A DNA stretch of 64,000 bases. Origin: Misgurnus anguillicaudatus (taxonomy: Eukaryota > Chordata > Actinopteri > Cypriniformes > Cobitidae). The translations under genes were made by a program, and so were the position numbers. Under the pieces are notes generated by a model. That model was not told where the DNA came from, made no database searches, and was given only the letters and a program-made list of their open reading frames with translations. Location: contig NC_073354.2 in assembly GCF_027580225.2 (NCBI RefSeq), positions 11,136,001 through 11,200,000 of the forward strand. Reading direction: 5' to 3'. Below, piece by piece: positions 1-9,875 of this stretch. Within the stretch, counting starts at the first letter, position 1. The number at the start of each line of letters is the position of its first letter.

Positions 1-465
1 CTAATATGCTCACACAAAAATCGCTGCAAGGGATGCTTTCCAACAGGTGTTTTAGCATTCGTTGTAAACTTGTGGACCTATTTTTCCAAACGCCTTACAC
101 CCGTACATTCTTCTGCTGAGAGCTTAAATAATAGACACTCCAGCCCAGTTGGTGGCGATAATCCACCTTTGCCAATTGCAAGAATACAAACAAGGTTCCC
201 GGCGCGGAGTAATACCGTACCTAACAGCACATCTAATACAAGGCAATGGAGTTGGACAAAAACTACAATTCACGAGTTCGCCCTTACATCTAATCTGATT
301 GCGAAAGTAAGCATATTTTGGCGCGCTGTCCTGGGGGAGGGCTCAGGATCCGGAGTGAAGCTCAGACTCCGAATACAGGGTATTACCCGAACCCGGAGAA
401 CTCCCCCATCCCAAACTGGGATAGAACAGATTAGAGTGGCGAGTTGGGGTGGTGGAGGGATATCA

Positions 466-602
466 GAAAACAATCTCAATATACTGAGGTAGGTAGGATG
501 TCTGTATATGTAGTGTTTGGCTGATTACCAAACTAGATGCACCTGTGCTTGATTAGTTAATTATCTGATCATGCTCCTCCCGAACCTTGTTAATAAAACA
601 TA
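466..602 (-). repeat. Split direct repeat A2 (partner A1 at 2959-3095)
   Basis: About 137 bases here recur in the same orientation at 2959-3095 with only a handful of substitutions. Both copies start with GAAAACAATCTCAATATACT and end near CTTGTTAAT. In Ngaro-like elements such repeats allow regeneration of complete ends during reverse transcription. The high identity suggests a relatively recent insertion. Confidence 0.85.
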
Positions 603-629
603 ATTTCGAGTTCACCCTTACATCTAATC

Positions 630-980
630 TACTTTTACACCCGAAGGTAAGGCATACTGAGAAATAAAACTTTCCGTGCCAACGTATCCCGAATAAGTGC
701 CATGAGTCTGGGTGAACAGGCATCACTTTGAATGCAGAAGTGATGTCTACTTTAGCCAGCAACGCGCCGCGACCTACATTTTTATCATGGTGATTGCTTG
801 GTCTATGTCGTGGTAGAGCAGAGAATATTCCTCATGGGGTATAAGGCTGGAGACCGGGCAGTTATGTGGAGCTGAAAGGTCAATAATTAATCGTTTTTTC
901 CCTGAAAATATTCTGGTAGCTATTCCAATAGGGCTAATGCGAAAAATTTTAAAGGGGGGATTCTCAAAAGGGCCGATCAT
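630..980 (-). pseudogene. Reverse transcriptase N-terminal fragment of the tyrosine-recombinase element
   Basis: Two near-contiguous frames carry the fingers/palm start of an RT. The first has KKRLIIDLSAPHN (the R-IDLS motif before motif A); the second has LAKVDITSAFKVMPVHPDS, where the D of VDITSAF corresponds to the first catalytic aspartate. These motifs are typical of RTs in Ngaro/DIRS-type elements. A frameshift lies near 770. After CLTFGCKS the frame runs into the repeat sequence at about 630, so motifs B-E including the catalytic YxDD box are gone. Confidence 0.75.
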
Positions 981-1303
981 AAAGCCAAACTCGACTTCTT
1001 TTTTGATTAAATCGTCTACTGTATCTGACTCTGCGAGTGCGGATTGGAGATTGTTGCATATGAAACTATGGGAGAGCGAGCATTTAGTACCAGGATTAAA
1101 ACCTTGTTCAAGGCCGGATAGTAGATAGTTAGTAAATTTAGTGTCTGGGTTATGTGTAAACTCAGATGAAAGGCGAGATTAATTGTCTGGAGTCGATAAG
1201 TAGTTTCTAGATTTTTTATTAGAATTCCTCATGACAGGCCATATGGTACGGGCATGAGCCCCGCCACAATAATTGTAGACATGTAAGTATTTGCAATGCT
1301 GTC

Positions 1304-2069
1304 TCACGCATTTCCCCCTGTTTGAAATTTCCGCACACCTGGCTGTTGGAGAAATAGTGATTTTCTCTGCTGCTGAATTCCGGTGCTGGATTTGTGGTTG
1401 CTGGGCGAGGGACGTAGCTGGTGCATTTTAATGCAGTTGGTTGCTATGGCGGGATTGATTTGGGGGCATGAGGTGGTAGAGTGAGCTACTGATCGGCAAA
1501 CTGCGCATGAGATGTTTTTGCAGCTGAAAAAAACTCTGTTATGGAGATCAGAATCTAGGGCGCCACAATATGGACACTGGTTCCACTGGGCAATGCGTAC
1601 TGCACATTTTGCCGAAAATAATTTATGGTAGGTGTAAAAATGTGTTCCGCCATAAGACAACGCGAGATCTGCTATAATTGCCAGGTAATCGTTAAGTTTG
1701 CGGCGTCTATGGGGAAAAAAACGGAACAGATTATTTCTGTGTAGCGACTGAAAGCAGTTGTGAATTCGGAAAAAGAAAGGGGGCGTGATGAATTGTGAGG
1801 TGTGTTTTTTAGAGTGACTGCAAAATCTCCGCAATCTATTTGCTGTGAGATTCGAGGGGAGGTATGACAGAGAGGAGAGATGGAAGATCTATATCTGCAC
1901 CTGTTAGAATTTGATTCTTGATGGTGATTGGCACCGGAGGTGGTTCCAGAGCGGCAGAATTCGGTGGGGTAGGTAGAGGGGTTGCTGTAAATAGAGTGTA
2001 TAGAGGTTTTTGTGCAGATAGATTAGAATTGAGATGAGGCGCTGAAGCCGTTTGCGGAGGCAGCCTCAC
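1304..2069 (-). pseudogene. Gag-like C-terminal part with CCHC zinc knuckle
   Basis: Two abutting frames (2069-1836 and 1834-1304) continue gag. The second encodes a cysteine-rich stretch with CPYCGALDSDLHN, then a C-x2-C-x4-H-x4-C knuckle (CAVCRSVAHSTTSC). Knuckles of this spacing bind nucleic acid in retroelement gag proteins. The C-terminus is basic and glutamine/serine-rich and ends just before the pol region. The frame change at about 1835 and the stop between 2077 and 2069 argue that this copy cannot make a single gag product. Confidence 0.6.
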
Positions 2070-2076
2070 GCACGGA

Positions 2077-2934
2077 TTAGCCCCTGGTGCTTGGAGAAGC
2101 CCGTATGATACGGAATGTGGAAAAGTGGTAGGAGGCCAGTGCGTTGAAGCTGACTGATGGTGCCCTGCTGGACACCCGCAGCAGGAGCTGAGGGAGTAGA
2201 GGCTGAGTTTGAGCGTCTGGCGGAGGCATCCTCATGCCGGTGTTTTCAACCAGAGAAAAAGCGGAGGTTTGTGAAACCATGCCTGTAGCTGATTGGTTTG
2301 CTGGAATTAAAACTGTTACAGTGATTGGTTGAAAGGAAGGAGGTCGTGTAATTAGAGGGATTACCGAGCCTGGGGCGTGGCCTAAACTTGCTGACAGTCT
2401 GCTGCGTCTTGAGGCTTGAGAGGAACCGGAGCTTGAACTGGAAGGAGATGTTAGAAAGACATGTTGGATTTTTGATTTGTGAGATTTTGTTACCTTCTTT
2501 GATGGTGAATTATTTCCCACGGAAATGTAAAGGCTGTAAAGTTGAGCTTTGCTCATTTTATGAGAAAACTTGACTTCAGAGTTGGTGAGAGCTTGTCTTA
2601 GACCCACGACGGTCCATTTTCCGATGGGAGGGATGGATGGTGAAGCCGAGCCGTATGATGAACAAGGGGAATGTGAAGGCTGTCTTGAAGGTGGAGGTGA
2701 ACGGGTATTGCGTGGTTTAGGAGTGCGGGCAATGGGCCTTGTGAGCTTCCGCCCGCGCACTGAGGCGTGGGCCTCTGCAGAAGGTCCTGGTTGGCTTGGG
2801 ATTCCCTTAGAGTCGGTAGAGGGAAATGCCTTAGAGCCCGTTGCCTGCTTTGAACCGAAGGTTTTCTTTACGCCGGTGGCTTGCGGTGGAGCATCTAGCT
2901 CGTTGTTGAGTGGATAAAGCTCGATCTCGGACAT
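2077..2934 (-). pseudogene. Gag-like ORF1 with SAP-like segment
   Basis: This is the first coding segment of the tyrosine-recombinase retrotransposon. I take the start at the ATG at 2934 (MSEIELYPLN...) rather than the upstream in-frame ATG, because the preceding residues lie in repeat A1. The N-terminal part (~100 residues) is rich in proline, serine and basic residues. A segment beginning GKWTVVGLRQAL and continuing to SKAQLYSLY resembles the SAP-like motif seen in gag proteins of this group. The frame stops at 2077, and the next gag segments lie in other frames (2069-1836, then 1834-1304), so the gene is either broken or uses frame changes. Its function would be nucleoprotein packaging of the element RNA. 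Confidence 0.55.
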
Positions 2935-3144
2935 AGCTGTATGAGGCAGTCTATCCGAAAACAATCTCAATATACTGAGGTAGGTAGGATGTCTGTATAT
3001 GTAGTGTTTTGTTGATTACCAAATTAGATGCACCTGTGCTTGATTAGTTAATTATCTGATCGTGCTCCTCCCGAACCTTGTTAATGAAACATCATTAAAA
3101 CCTGTTGGAAAGCATCTTTTGCAGCGATTTTTGTGTGAGCATAT

Positions 3145-4204
3145 CAGTGAACACCCCTGACCACTGGGTGAGTTTCACGTCTTTGTAAACGAAAGTTTAA
3201 TGCATTTTAGGAAGGATTGTTTCTGTGCACCTATGCAGCCATTGTAGAGGTGGGAGGTGAAACAACAAACACCAGAAAATTCTCGGGGCAGCTGCATATG
3301 TCGAAATTTCAGTCAAAACCGCTCAATAAACATCATAAACAATCTGAAAACAGGGCTTTAAGTGTAAAACACCAAACCTTTCCTCCAAACATAAAGTTTC
3401 AGTTGTTGTCTGAGAAGTGCCAGAGAAAAAAATGCAAAGCAGAATTATGGCACAAACAAAAATATGAAAGTGTATATGCAAGTATAACAAGTGTCTAATG
3501 TTCTATTTCTTTATTATACTAAAACAATAATAAACTTGCGTGGGCAAGTGAAAGCAACAGAAATTGAGTTTCTATCGGTCTTTCATGGTGCTGCTTGAAC
3601 CCGAGAAATAAAGACATTTTTAGAAAGCTTGTCAGAAAAATCCCTGTCAACACCAGCAATCACAAGGTAAGGTAACGTTGCTATAGTTACGATATACAGA
3701 ATAGATTACTAGGGCTGCATCCGAAAGCTTAGGCAGCTGACTTGTTGCCTTGCTGCCATAAGGCAAAGATTTCAGCAGCTCTGGGAAACATATAAAACTA
3801 CAATACTAGTTTCTTGCTTGAAATGCAATCAAAAGAAGTGAAAATAAAACCACTAAATTTGTGCTCCATTCCCGTTCTTTATTTATTTTTTTCGAACTTA
3901 GCCAGGCTTGACCGATGATCACATTCCCCACGCACACGCCCACACATAGAACAAGACAATGAAGGTGTCTCAGGATACAGGAAGTAAACAAAACATTAAC
4001 CTGTAATAACTTTTTATATGCATTGTTAAATTAAATCCTGAATGACCAAGCCTTAATCTTGAAATAATACAGTTTTCCTTCCTTCTCCCCTTGATTTTTT
4101 CCGCTTCCTCTTTTTGTTGTATTGAATACAATAAGTTTTATATATATTTAAACGGGAAGCGGTTGTTGCTGGGCAGACATCAGCTGGGCATCTCGTAAAG
4201 GAAG
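3145..4204. other. Non-coding spacer with one MITE-like scrap
   Basis: I recognise no gene here. The short frames (for example at 3217-3498) show no domain. About 3710-3790 (GGCTGCATCCGAAAGC onward) resembles a degraded MITE end common in fish DNA, with no partner arm found. The rest is AT-rich with no evident structure. Confidence 0.4.
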
Positions 4205-5345
4205 GCCAATGGGTCATTGGTGTGACGACCTTTGCGGCAGTCTGTTAGTCTCAGTGTCCTCGGGATCGAGGGGCCGTTCGCATGTAATGCAGGAGTCATA
4301 CTGTATAATGGTTGAATATCTGCTTGATTCCAGACAAGCTAACTATTGCGACATAAGTATATTTATGAGACAAATTACAGTATGTGAATGCTTTGTTAAA
4401 GAGAAATGTTTTAGTTTAGACTTAAATTGATGGACTGTGCCTGATTCTCGAACAATGTTGGGTAAATCATTCTAGAGCTTATGGGCTAAGTAAGAAAGAA
4501 TTGACCACCGTTAGACACTTTTGATATTCTAGAGATAATTAAGTGACCAGTTTTGCGACAGCAGCGTATGCGATGGATTGTATTCTGATAGTAATTCTCA
4601 AAGATACGAAGGTGCTAGGCCATTAAAGGCTGTATAGGTGATTAGCAATATTTTAAAATGTATGCGATATTTAACCGGTGACCAGTGTAAAAATGCCAAA
4701 ATTGGGCTTTTCTGATCATACTTTTTAGATTGAGTAAGCACTCTTGCAATGGCGTTTTGAACCAGCTAAAACTTGTTTACCTGATATGCGTGACACACCC
4801 CGAGTAGTGAGTTACAATAATCTATTCTTGAGGTCATAAAAGCATGGATAAGCTTCTTTACATCTGGTGCAGACAGCATATGGTGTATTTTTCAGATATT
4901 TCTAACATGTAAGAATGCTGTGGGACAGACATTGGATATATGACTATCAAAATATAGATTGCGATCAAACATCACACCTAGGTTCTTGACTGTGGAATCT
5001 AATACAACAGTGCAGCCGTCTATGGGCAACTTGTAATCTGATATATTTAGTTTGGAGTGATTTGGTTCAATAATAAATAACTCTGTCTTACTGAAGTTTA
5101 TAAGAAAGTTATTTGCCATCCAGTCACTGATATTGTTAATATTGTAAATACAGTCTGTTAGCTTAGAAAACTGCTGGAGTTTGCTAGAATGAGATGTAAA
5201 GCTGGGTATCATCTGTAGCAGTGAAAACTTATGTTATGTTTCCTGATAATGTCTTCTAAAGCTAACATGTATAACGAGAAAAGGATAGGACCTAGAACTG
5301 ATCCCTGCGGTACGCCGTATTTAACCGTAGAGTGACATGACTTTT
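4205..5345 (-). pseudogene. CR1/L2-like LINE, 3' part of ORF2 (RT palm to C-terminus)
   Basis: On the minus strand the fragment opens with an RT motif-B signature ([18 protein letters not shown], about 5300-5245), then a DDTQLYIS motif-C box reached through a one-base frameshift near 5220. It continues with DWMANNFLINFSKTEL and VKNLGVMFDRNLYFDSHIS (5212-4892), the thumb region of CR1/L2/Rex-type LINEs. Downstream, frames broken by several stops match the usual C-terminal region (LTTRGVSR, then the segment before the 3' UTR). The 5' half of the element (endonuclease, RT fingers) is missing, as is usual for 5'-truncated LINEs. Dead copy. Confidence 0.75.
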
Positions 5346-5391
5346 TTGTGACATTTGCATGAACAAAGCAGTTGGTTAACTATGCATATCA

Positions 5392-5520
5392 TTTGCCATA
5401 TTTTTTTATTTTCCCATAGCTTGTTTGCTAACTTGTCTGCTGCTTCATTCCCTGACATTCCAGTATGTGCTGGATACTAGGCTATTCGTATGCTATCTAA
5501 GGTTTTATTACAAACAGCTA
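5392..5520 (-). pseudogene. RNase H domain scrap of a LINE
   Basis: A short minus-strand stretch reads AVCNKTLDSIRIA, a stop, then YPAHTGMSGNEAADKLANKL. The H-x-G-x-x-GNE-x-AD core is the C-terminal signature of the RNase H domain encoded by some LINEs and LTR elements. The stop replaces the usual tryptophan before the conserved H. CR1/L2 elements normally lack RNase H, so this scrap probably comes from a different element than the adjacent RT fragment. Confidence 0.6.
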
Positions 5521-6696
5521 GCAACCTAAACTAAATCGTAACATTAATGTAGACCTCAACATGGTTATCTAAATATAATTTAAACATTACTGTAAATTTT
5601 TACCATCCTTGTATGGTAGCCTATACATTTTAGACATTGTTTGCAGTGTTCTACTGTTCATCTGTTTGCCTGTAAGGTATATTTGTAAAAAAAATACCAT
5701 GAAAATTTGACCTTTCCATGTTAAAGTGTTATAATTTGGTCCCCAGTGTTTCTATCAACCTAGAAAATGTGAAAAAGATCAACCCAGGAACCCAGTTTTG
5801 GGAAACCATTCTCTGCAAGCATGTGAAAAAATAGGTCATTGAAATTTTGCTCCCCTTGTGATGTCAGAAGAGGATAATAATGCCCCTTAATCTAACCACG
5901 GAACTGCCATTTAGCGCAGAGATTAACTCATTTACATTTAAAAGGACCCATCCAAAAATGTCACATTTTTGCTCACACCAAAGTGGAAATTTAAACATGC
6001 TATAATAAATTATCTATGTGATATTTTGAGCTAAAAACTTCACATACTCTGTGGACACCAAAAATGTATTTGAAATCTTAAAAAAGTCTGGTTGGTTAAA
6101 TGTCTCCTTTAAATGTCGTAATATAACTAAGGGCTAGTCCTGGATTAATCTAAACCCTGTCCAGGAAATTGCCCCCATATGTTAGCCTACATGTAAACTT
6201 TATATCGACTGAAATGACTGAGCTGTATTCCTTGAGACGTAATCCTCCACATTTCGATTCTTAATAAGGCATAAATTGTGTCAAAGCCAGTGTATGCCAG
6301 GTTTGTGCTGTGTGAATCACAATTCGCCCCCTCACCGGCACTATCTCAACCCCTCAGATCACCATTAATGTTGAATGGGATTTGAATGATAAAATGTGCT
6401 ATTAACATTTGCCTCACAGTCACATTTGCCTAGCGTATTGTCTTTCTAGAGTGAATAATAAGCTAAAATAGCAATATTTTAGTTAAAGATGGGCTGTGAG
6501 GTCGATTTTTGATTGGCCAATTAAGCGTGTTCCCCCACCCTAATAACATTACATATCAATTTCTTGCACTACAGAAAACAAACATGAACATTCCATAATT
6601 TCAAGGTTATATATTGCATTTACTAATTTCATCATGGACATTCAAAAAATGATTAAAAAGAAAGAAACTATACAGGATTTGCCACTACCTCTGGGT
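5521..6696. other. AT-rich spacer with decayed repeats
   Basis: No coding signal recognised. About 5760-6110 has the look of an old interspersed repeat. About 6120-6180 (GGGCTAGTCCTGGATTAATC to a C-rich end) matches one end of the Harbinger-like MITE seen intact at 18629-18850, without a second arm. The remainder is unstructured. Confidence 0.4.
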
Positions 6697-7174
6697 CAAG
6701 GTCAAGGTCAAGGTCACTTTATTTATATAGCACATGTAAAACAGCATTTCTGCTGACCAAAGTGCTTCACAATAAAATACATAGGAACAGTCATACAAAA
6801 ATTTGTTATCATGTACAGCAACATCATAGCCATATAATCACAAAAACAAAAATAAAATACATAAAATTAATTAAAACCTAAAAGAGCTTAAGATCTACAA
6901 GTTACGAGTAGGCCTGAGAGAAAAGATGTGTTTTCAGAACTGACTTAAATGAAGATAAGGAAGGTGAAAACCTGATTGACCGAGGTAGCAAATTCCACAG
7001 CTTAGGGGCGAAAACACTAAAAGCTATGTCACCTTTGGATTTTAAACGTGATGATGGAACTGCTTGTAACTTATCTGAAGATGATCTGAGGGTTCTTTGG
7101 GTAGTGTATGGACAAATAAGATCTGAAATATAGGCGGGAGCCAGTCCATGCAAGACTTTATATACAAAAACCAA
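6697..7174 (-). pseudogene. 3' end of a LINE with microsatellite tail
   Basis: The minus strand encodes MVFVYKVLHGLAPAYISDLI, then a block ending FKSVLKTHLFSQAYS (7174-6902), the conserved C-terminus of CR1/L2/Rex-type ORF2 proteins. It is followed by a 3' UTR containing the complement of TTTATTTATATAGCAC and ends in a short tandem repeat, (TTGACC)n on the minus strand, at 6697-6715. Short tandem tails are typical LINE 3' ends in this clade. Upstream RT is missing, so it is a 5'-truncated copy. Confidence 0.75.
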
Positions 7175-7515
7175 GATCTTAGCTCAAATAAGCAGTGATA
7201 TGCGTTTTTGTTGTTGTTGTTTAAAGTAAAATTGTCCAGAGCTCTGTACAGGTAAGTTGCTCACTATAGCTGCAGATTTTGTGGTTTTATTACCAAGATG
7301 TTTCTTTATAATGCGTTAAAACTAAGAAACGTATACTAAATGTATTTTATAGCTGGGAGAATTATGGATTCATGTGATCTCTGTCTTTCAGACGGCGCCG
7401 GCACTGATCATTTGTCAGACTTAGATTATTTGTCTATGTTTATGATTCTAATAGAGATTGTTACTGTATTATGCCGTCAGTCTTCACTGCGCCTATGCTT
7501 TTAGTAGGCTCGAGG
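7175..7515. other. Spacer left of the 6.25 kb element
   Basis: AT-rich sequence with a short (GTT)n run near 7208. Nothing else recognised. Confidence 0.3.
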
Positions 7516-7521
7516 CCCTAC

Positions 7522-7822
7522 GGTCCGTGTACCTTTTGATAGTTTGTTTTTCAACTTCAAATGAAATAAGCAGAAACGAGAAAATGGCCCCTTTGTTCGT
7601 TTTTTCGTTTTTTACCGAAAGACGAAAAACGAGATTTCGGGTTGATTTTTCGTTTTTTTGTTTTTTGGTAAAAAACGAATAAACCACTCTAAAATTCGTT
7701 GTGACGTGTGGGCGGTCGCTAGACGCACCTCTCCGCCAATTGGTCAACCAAAATGTGAATATGTGACATCATCCGTTGTTCCTCAAGTCTGATTAACAAA
7801 ATAAAAGTCCTCCGCTGCTGTA
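7522..7822 (+). repeat. Left terminal inverted repeat of the 6.25 kb element
   Basis: Rich in AAAACGAAAA-type runs. Matches the reverse complement of 13469-13769 almost throughout, and similarity fades after GTCCTCCGCTGCTG. An 84-codon open frame covers most of it in both arms, but it simply translates the repeat. Confidence 0.85.
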
Positions 7823-8023
7823 GCAATAGGCTAATCTTTAAACTTTACAGGTCAGGTCTTAAATTGCGCTCTCTTATGTGTAACTTAACGGGTTTCGGAC
7901 AAATATTCATTTCACAAATACCAATCCTCACCTGCATAGTTTTATTTTATTATTTTATTTTAGATATTTGTTGAAGGCGCGCTACCCTTTATAAGCAGCG
8001 CAGATAGGATGTAAAGTACATGG

Positions 8024-9146
8024 CCGGGTTTCCCAAAAGCATCGTAAGGCTAAGTAGATCGTAAAAACCCTTACGAAAATTAACCATGGTTTTATTGTGG
8101 TAAAAGTGTAGTAACCATGTTTTTTTGGTGAATGGATTACTATCAGCAAAACTATGGTTTTACTACACTAACCATGGTTTAACTATGTTTTTTAAAAACC
8201 ATAGTTGTCAAAACCATGGTTATTTTGTGGTTACCATGGTTTTACTACAGTAACCATGCTTTTTTTTGTTTTGTTTTAACTGTAGTAAAACCATGGAGTA
8301 TTTTCTTAAGGGAACGATCGTACGAATCATCGTAGAATTTCCCAAAAGCTTCGTAACAAGTAACACTTGAAAATCATCGTAGATCTACGAGTGGTCTGGA
8401 GTAATCGTTAATTCTTAAGTGCATCGTAAGACAAGAGTTACAAGGACACCTGCAGGACAACTAGCAAATTGCACTCCCGCAATGACGATAATATAATGTT
8501 TTAAATGTAGGCTATATTTATTTATTGGGTTCTTATTTGTTTATTTTATATTAAATATATAATATATTAAAAATTCAAATGAGAAATCAAATTTAAACGA
8601 CTAAACATAAATTAATAAAGAAGTAAAACGTATTTGGTACAAGTTGGTAAAAGTTGTATTTTGGTAAACGTTGGTACTAGCAAATTGATAAATGGTTCCT
8701 ACCAATTGCTGCTTCATCTAAAAATGTTTTGAAGGGAAATGGCATCTACTTAAAGAAACCAAATAAATATTTACAGTACAATGCAATAATCCATAATAAT
8801 AAATAAACATATATAATAAAAACAAATAATAATAAACTATAATATAAAATGCAGAAGGCATTTCGCGGTGGGACGAGTCCTAACTAAATACGGAAAATAA
8901 TATTTCATTATGCACAAATTATTAAAACATTTCATAAAAGTCATTGATCAATTATGATTAATAATATTAAAATATTAGTGCACATCGGCTAAAGATCATC
9001 GGCCTAAACAAGCTTCTGCTACAAATTTGAGTCATTCTATTGGTGACATTTTAGCACTTGACAAATGAATAGCGACTCGTAAGTAGCACTTAAAACCCAG
9101 CTGCGACTGCGAGCGATCGTTATACGTGCATCTTTGGGAAACGCAC
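8024..9146. mobile_element. Non-autonomous TIR transposon nested in the 6.25 kb element
   Basis: The ends read CGGGTTTCCCAAAAGCATCG and, inverted, GCGTTTCCCAAAGATGCACG. Sub-terminal copies of the same words occur inside (for example TTTCCCAAAAGCTTCG near 8340), as in many fish MITEs. The insertion helps explain why the left arm of the host element is much longer than the right between the two inverted-repeat blocks. No coding capacity. TSD not resolved. Confidence 0.6.
8080..8300. repeat. Palindromic minisatellite of AACCATGGTT words
   Basis: Repeated, partly inverted words (AACCATGGTT, TACTACAGTAACCATGG) occur many times in ~220 bases, able to fold back on themselves. Lies inside the nested TIR element. 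Confidence 0.6.
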
Positions 9147-9636
9147 GTAAATGAACAACGAATGTTTGTTAAGTAGCTCGTTGAAAGCGCTCTTAAGTGC
9201 AATGTTCAACCAAGTGTAAATACGTACCTTTCTTCAGTTTTGGACAAGAGATAAAGTTTGATTTATACGACAGATATGAAAAGTTATAAAAAAAACAATG
9301 TCATGTGGTAATTTTGTTGAGGATTGTTGTGTGTGCGCTTTTTTTTAAAGAATGAACCACAAATCGCGTTCTTGTGAAGGGGAAATTATCTTATTTTTAA
9401 TGTGTTTATTACAACTAAAATAATATTTTTTGTTATATTTGTATCTTAATATTGTATTACATTTTACAACCAGACTTTCTTAAACTTTTTAAAATCATGA
9501 ATGTAAAAGCAAGTAGTTTGGTGGATGCTTCAACACAGTGCAACAGATAGCTTTGGCACATTTTTGCCGGATTTATTTGTTTTATGAAGAATTGATGTTG
9601 AATCAAATCAATATTGGATTGATTCAATCTCTTACA

Positions 9637-9875
9637 GTACACGTGATTTAATAAACACACGATATTTGCTGTGTGGTGAATAACAAGGCCTAACAGTAAA
9701 TAATAACTAATCAATATCTAAAAAATAGAGAAACTCAAAATAAGAGGACAGAATACGACAAGCAAGTTCTGCATAATTCAGAAATGCTGATTGAGCTTCA
9801 TGTTTCTTTATTGAGATCACGCGCATTGGCTTGGCTTATAATGATCGAGCTAAGCTCATTGCTGCTATGAGATGA
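9637..9875. repeat. Inner inverted arm (partner about 12845-13080)
   Basis: Segments such as AACAGTAAATAATAACTAAT, GAAGCTCAATCA/TGATTGAGCTTC and TTGGCTTGGTTAAA-like words recur inverted in the same relative order at about 12845-13080, with more divergence than the terminal arms. Confidence 0.55.

Larger units (their letters stand above)
268..3095 (-). mobile_element. Tyrosine-recombinase (Ngaro/DIRS-like) retrotransposon, internally deleted
   Basis: Read on the minus strand the order is repeat A1 (2959-3095), gag-like frames (2934-1304), a partial reverse transcriptase (980 to about 630), a ~30 bp remnant of repeat B1 (603-630), repeat A2 (466-602) and repeat B2 (about 268-465). A1 and A2 are near-identical, and the B1 remnant matches the tail of B2. 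The A1-coding-B1-A2-B2 order is the split-direct-repeat plan known for Ngaro/PAT-type tyrosine-recombinase retrotransposons. The RT catalytic YxDD region, RNase H and the tyrosine recombinase are all absent: the reading frame runs from the RT straight into the B1 remnant, so one deletion removed the rest of pol plus most of B1. The copy is non-autonomous. The family assignment is inferred from RT and architecture, since no recombinase is left to test. Confidence 0.75.
4..3144. mobile_element. Unit bounded by ~48 bp terminal inverted repeats
   Basis: The first ~48 bases of this unit and its last ~48 bases (about 4-52 and 3096-3144) are inverted copies that differ at only a few positions; both outer ends read ATATGCTCACAC inward. 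The retrotransposon at about 268-3095 occupies almost all of the interior, so this looks like a TIR element, or a fragment of one, that received the retrotransposon. About 53-267 is left-arm sequence with no recognised coding content. The window edge prevents a TSD check on the left. The TIR could instead belong to the retroelement, but its outermost repeats lie outside the direct-repeat architecture. Confidence 0.6.

Noticed and set aside
2570..2917. 115-codon plus frame
   Set aside because: Antisense shadow of the gag-like frame on the minus strand.
7493..7747. 84-codon frame repeated at 13544-13828 as a possible conserved small protein
   Set aside because: It is the translation of the terminal inverted repeat of the 6.25 kb element; conservation follows from the DNA repeat.
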